The position numbers and the translations under genes are program-made. The notes beneath the pieces are model-generated. The model was not told the origin of the DNA. It worked only from the letters and a program-made list of their open reading frames with translations, and did no database searches. This document shows positions 4,665-6,510 of a stretch of 6,510 nucleotides of DNA, one piece after another (the first letter of the stretch is position 1; each line of letters begins with the position of its first letter). The stretch lies in assembly GCA_016209725.1 (NCBI GenBank), contig JACQVO010000059.1:1-6510 (forward strand), written 5' to 3'. The stretch is from Candidatus Methylomirabilota bacterium. GTDB lineage: Bacteria; Methylomirabilota; Methylomirabilia; Methylomirabilales; 2-02-FULL-66-22.

Positions 4665-6509
4665 TCAAGCCTTCACCAGGCGGACGCGCGTGTCATAAAA
4701 CGACACGCTGCCACCGACCAGGTCCACCATGCACATGTTCTTGAAGTAGTCGTCCACCCGCATGGCGGCGTTGGCATGAACGCCGGCGCTCCGGCGCGGA
4801 TCCCCCTTGATCAGCCGCCCGTCAAGGGTGAAGTCCTGGGCGCCAGTGGCCCAGTGGCCGTGGCCGAGGGAGAAGGCGACCACACCGGGGCGGATCCCCT
4901 GGATCACTCTTGCCTTGCCGACCATGGGCTTCTTGCCAAGGCCCTTCAGGTCCCAGACCCCTTCGGGATTCGAGGCGGACGTGACCTTGATCCGGTCCCC
5001 GTCCTTTATGCCCAGTCGCTGGGCATCCACGGCGTTCATCAGGATGGAGTTCTCCGGGGTCACCTGGAGCAGCCAGTAGTTGGTGATGGTCCGGCTCTTG
5101 GTGTGGGCAATCTCCCGGAACGTGATCAGGTTCAGGTCGTAGCCCTTGGCTTCGTCCAGCCTGCTGATCTCGCGACCCTGGGCGTCCAGGATCGGCAGGT
5201 AAGTGGCAAGCCCGGGGAACGGTTTCCCGGTGATGGGATTCTTCCCCTTGGCCACCTTCTCGACGTACAGGTTGATCATCTTCCCGTACTTGTTGGCCAC
5301 CTGATCCCCGGCGAACGCCTTCTCGTAGTCTTGGAAGCGGCCGCCCCGGTTCAGGACGTAGATGACTTTCCTCCACCACTTCTCGCCGACGACCCTCTCC
5401 CATCGCGCGGGGTCATAGACCGTCCTGGGCAGGTGCCGCCGCGACTGGAGGAAGAGCTTCACCTCACCCTCGTCGGCGTCGGGGACGGGATCCTTGCCGG
5501 TCGCCACATTGGCCACCATCCGCAGAAACATGTCCTCCTGCCGCTTGAAGTCGAGCCCGGCCCCAAAGGCGTTGGGCCCGAAGCCCGGCAGACCCAGCTT
5601 CTCGGCGACGGCCAGGAGCATGCTCTCCAGGCTGATGGGCTGCTCCTCACCGAAGACCTTCACCGTTTCGGTGAGGGGGGCCATCACCGGCTGCCGGATC
5701 GGCTGGACCTGGGGGGGAATGTTCGGGTGGGATCCCTGGAACTCCCACCGCTCCAGATAGGTGAGGTCCGGGAAGATGTAGTCGGCGTACAGGGAGGTCG
5801 TCCCGACCAGGATGTCGCTGGTCACCACCAGTGGAATCTTGGTGGGATCCGCTAAGACCTCAATGTTGGTGTGGCCGGCCGGCAGGGAATAGGCCGGGCT
5901 CCCCATGTAGAGGAACATGGCCTTGATCTGGTAGGGGTACATGTCCCCGGCCGAGGGGATGATCTCCTCGTAGATGTCGCTGCTGTAGGGATACCAGGCG
6001 CGCTTCGCCGGGTAGCCCTGGAAGATCGTGGACTCCTCGTAAGTCGTTTCGTGTCGGATGATGCTGATCCCGAAGGGCGAAGTCTTCCCCGGCATCATCT
6101 TGCTGAAGTCGTAGGCGCCGCTGGTGATGGAGAAAGTCGTGGCCTTGATCATCCCTCCCGTGTAATCGTGATTCCCGTTCAGGAGGTTCAACGTCATCCA
6201 GGCCAGGACGTTGTAGAAGCCGTTGGTGTGCTGGGCGACACCGCGGTGGATGTCCGCCACCGCCTTGCGCCCGTGGCTCACGAACTCTCGCGCCAGGTCC
6301 ACGATGTCCTGCGCGTCAATGCCGCAGAGCTGGGCGCACTCCTGGATGGAATGGACCGTGGCCGAATCGTACAGGACCATGAACGCCGTCTTGGCCTTGA
6401 TCCCCTGGACCGTCGGCTCCGCGACCAAGTCGCCCTCGACCGCAGTCTTGTCGTCGTTGGGATCGAAGGGGACGGCCTTGCCCTCCTTCCACACCAGGAA
6501 GGGATCGAA
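4665..6509 (-). CDS. Molybdopterin oxidoreductase large subunit, tetrathionate reductase TtrA-like (5' truncated)
   Basis: The frame is open to the right edge (FDPFLVWKEGKAVPFD at the start), leaving about 614 C-terminal residues of a protein that is usually near 1,000. It belongs to the DMSO-reductase superfamily of bis-MGD enzymes. Supporting motifs are DIHRGVAQHTNGFYN (about 6207-6254), LNGNHDYTGG, IFPDLTYLERWEFQGSHPN, and the C-terminal MGD-binding domain. That domain begins near SRTITNYWLLQ, continues through NAVDAQRLGIKDGDRI, and ends with GHGHWATGA (4839-4865) and GVHANAAMRVDDY. The HTNG/YLERWEF/GHW set resembles the TtrA/ArrA group of periplasmic respiratory catalytic subunits, with tetrathionate reductase the closest guess. 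The twin-arginine signal, 4Fe-4S cysteines and Mo ligand would lie off the right edge, so substrate and export cannot be judged. A terminator follows the stop. No iron-sulfur or membrane-anchor subunit lies downstream. Confidence 0.85.
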   Translation of the reverse strand, partial: FDPFLVWKEGKAVPFDPNDDKTAVEGDLVAEPTVQGIKAKTAFMVLYDSATVHSIQECAQLCGIDAQDIVDLAREFVSHGRKAVADIHRGVAQHTNGFYNVLAWMTLNLLNGNHDYTGGMIKATTFSITSGAYDFSKMMPGKTSPFGISIIRHETTYEESTIFQGYPAKRAWYPYSSDIYEEIIPSAGDMYPYQIKAMFLYMGSPAYSLPAGHTNIEVLADPTKIPLVVTSDILVGTTSLYADYIFPDLTYLERWEFQGSHPNIPPQVQPIRQPVMAPLTETVKVFGEEQPISLESMLLAVAEKLGLPGFGPNAFGAGLDFKRQEDMFLRMVANVATGKDPVPDADEGEVKLFLQSRRHLPRTVYDPARWERVVGEKWWRKVIYVLNRGGRFQDYEKAFAGDQVANKYGKMINLYVEKVAKGKNPITGKPFPGLATYLPILDAQGREISRLDEAKGYDLNLITFREIAHTKSRTITNYWLLQVTPENSILMNAVDAQRLGIKDGDRIKVTSASNPEGVWDLKGLGKKPMVGKARVIQGIRPGVVAFSLGHGHWATGAQDFTLDGRLIKGDPRRSAGVHANAAMRVDDYFKNMCMVDLVGGSVSFYDTRVRLVKA

Positions 6510-6510
6510 C

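Noticed and set aside
3375..5855. 826-codon open frame on the plus strand, antisense to the sensor, receiver and molybdoenzyme
   Set aside because: It is a by-product of high-GC coding on the opposite strand, with low-complexity composition and no motif. The minus-strand genes carry clear family motifs throughout.
1..6510. CRISPR array, tRNA/rRNA, insertion sequence or attachment site
   Set aside because: No regularly spaced repeats, cloverleaf, transposase motif or terminal inverted repeats were seen on reading both strands.

Overview
The window is a high-GC bacterial fragment. The ilv-like region is about 70% G+C in a 60-base line I counted by hand. Three 60-base lines inside the glycosyltransferase gene gave only about 47-52%. 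The gene set (a WecA/MraY-type polyprenyl-phosphate glycosyltransferase, a periplasmic heme-type sensor and a large molybdopterin oxidoreductase) points to a Gram-negative bacterium with anaerobic or versatile respiration. High-GC uncultured lineages such as Methylomirabilota/Rokubacteria would fit, but this is a loose inference. No RNA gene, CRISPR array or intact mobile element was seen.

Layout. (1) 2-751, plus strand: the C-terminal part of a WecA-like sugar-1-phosphate transferase with an unusual soluble tail. It runs off the left edge. (2) 808-1608, minus strand: an AT-richer GT8-like glycosyltransferase, convergent with the first gene. Together they look like the edge of a surface-polysaccharide locus with an acquired gene. 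(3) 1609-2264: mostly non-coding, with one possible very small basic ORF, a good sigma70-type promoter and a structured leader. (4) 2265-2917, plus strand: a collapsed ilvB-ilvN pair. Both genes keep recognisable ends and their ATGA overlap but have lost their middles in frame, so neither can make a working acetolactate synthase. (5) 4579 down to 2931, minus strand: a stand-alone receiver protein, then a translationally coupled membrane sensor kinase with a periplasmic CxxCH motif. The kinase stops where its ATPase domain should begin. (6) 6509-4665, minus strand: the C-terminal two thirds or so of a tetrathionate-reductase-like (TtrA/ArrA clade) molybdoenzyme. An intrinsic terminator separates it from the regulator pair.

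How the genes may work together. The molybdoenzyme and the heme-sensor/receiver pair lie in the same orientation. A respiratory enzyme beside a redox- or ligand-sensing pair is plausible, but the terminator between them argues against simple co-transcription. The most unusual stretch is 2595-2935. Within about 340 bases there are three apparent junctions in ilvB/ilvN plus the premature end of the kinase gene. This looks like a deletion hotspot or an assembly problem, and is the part most worth checking.
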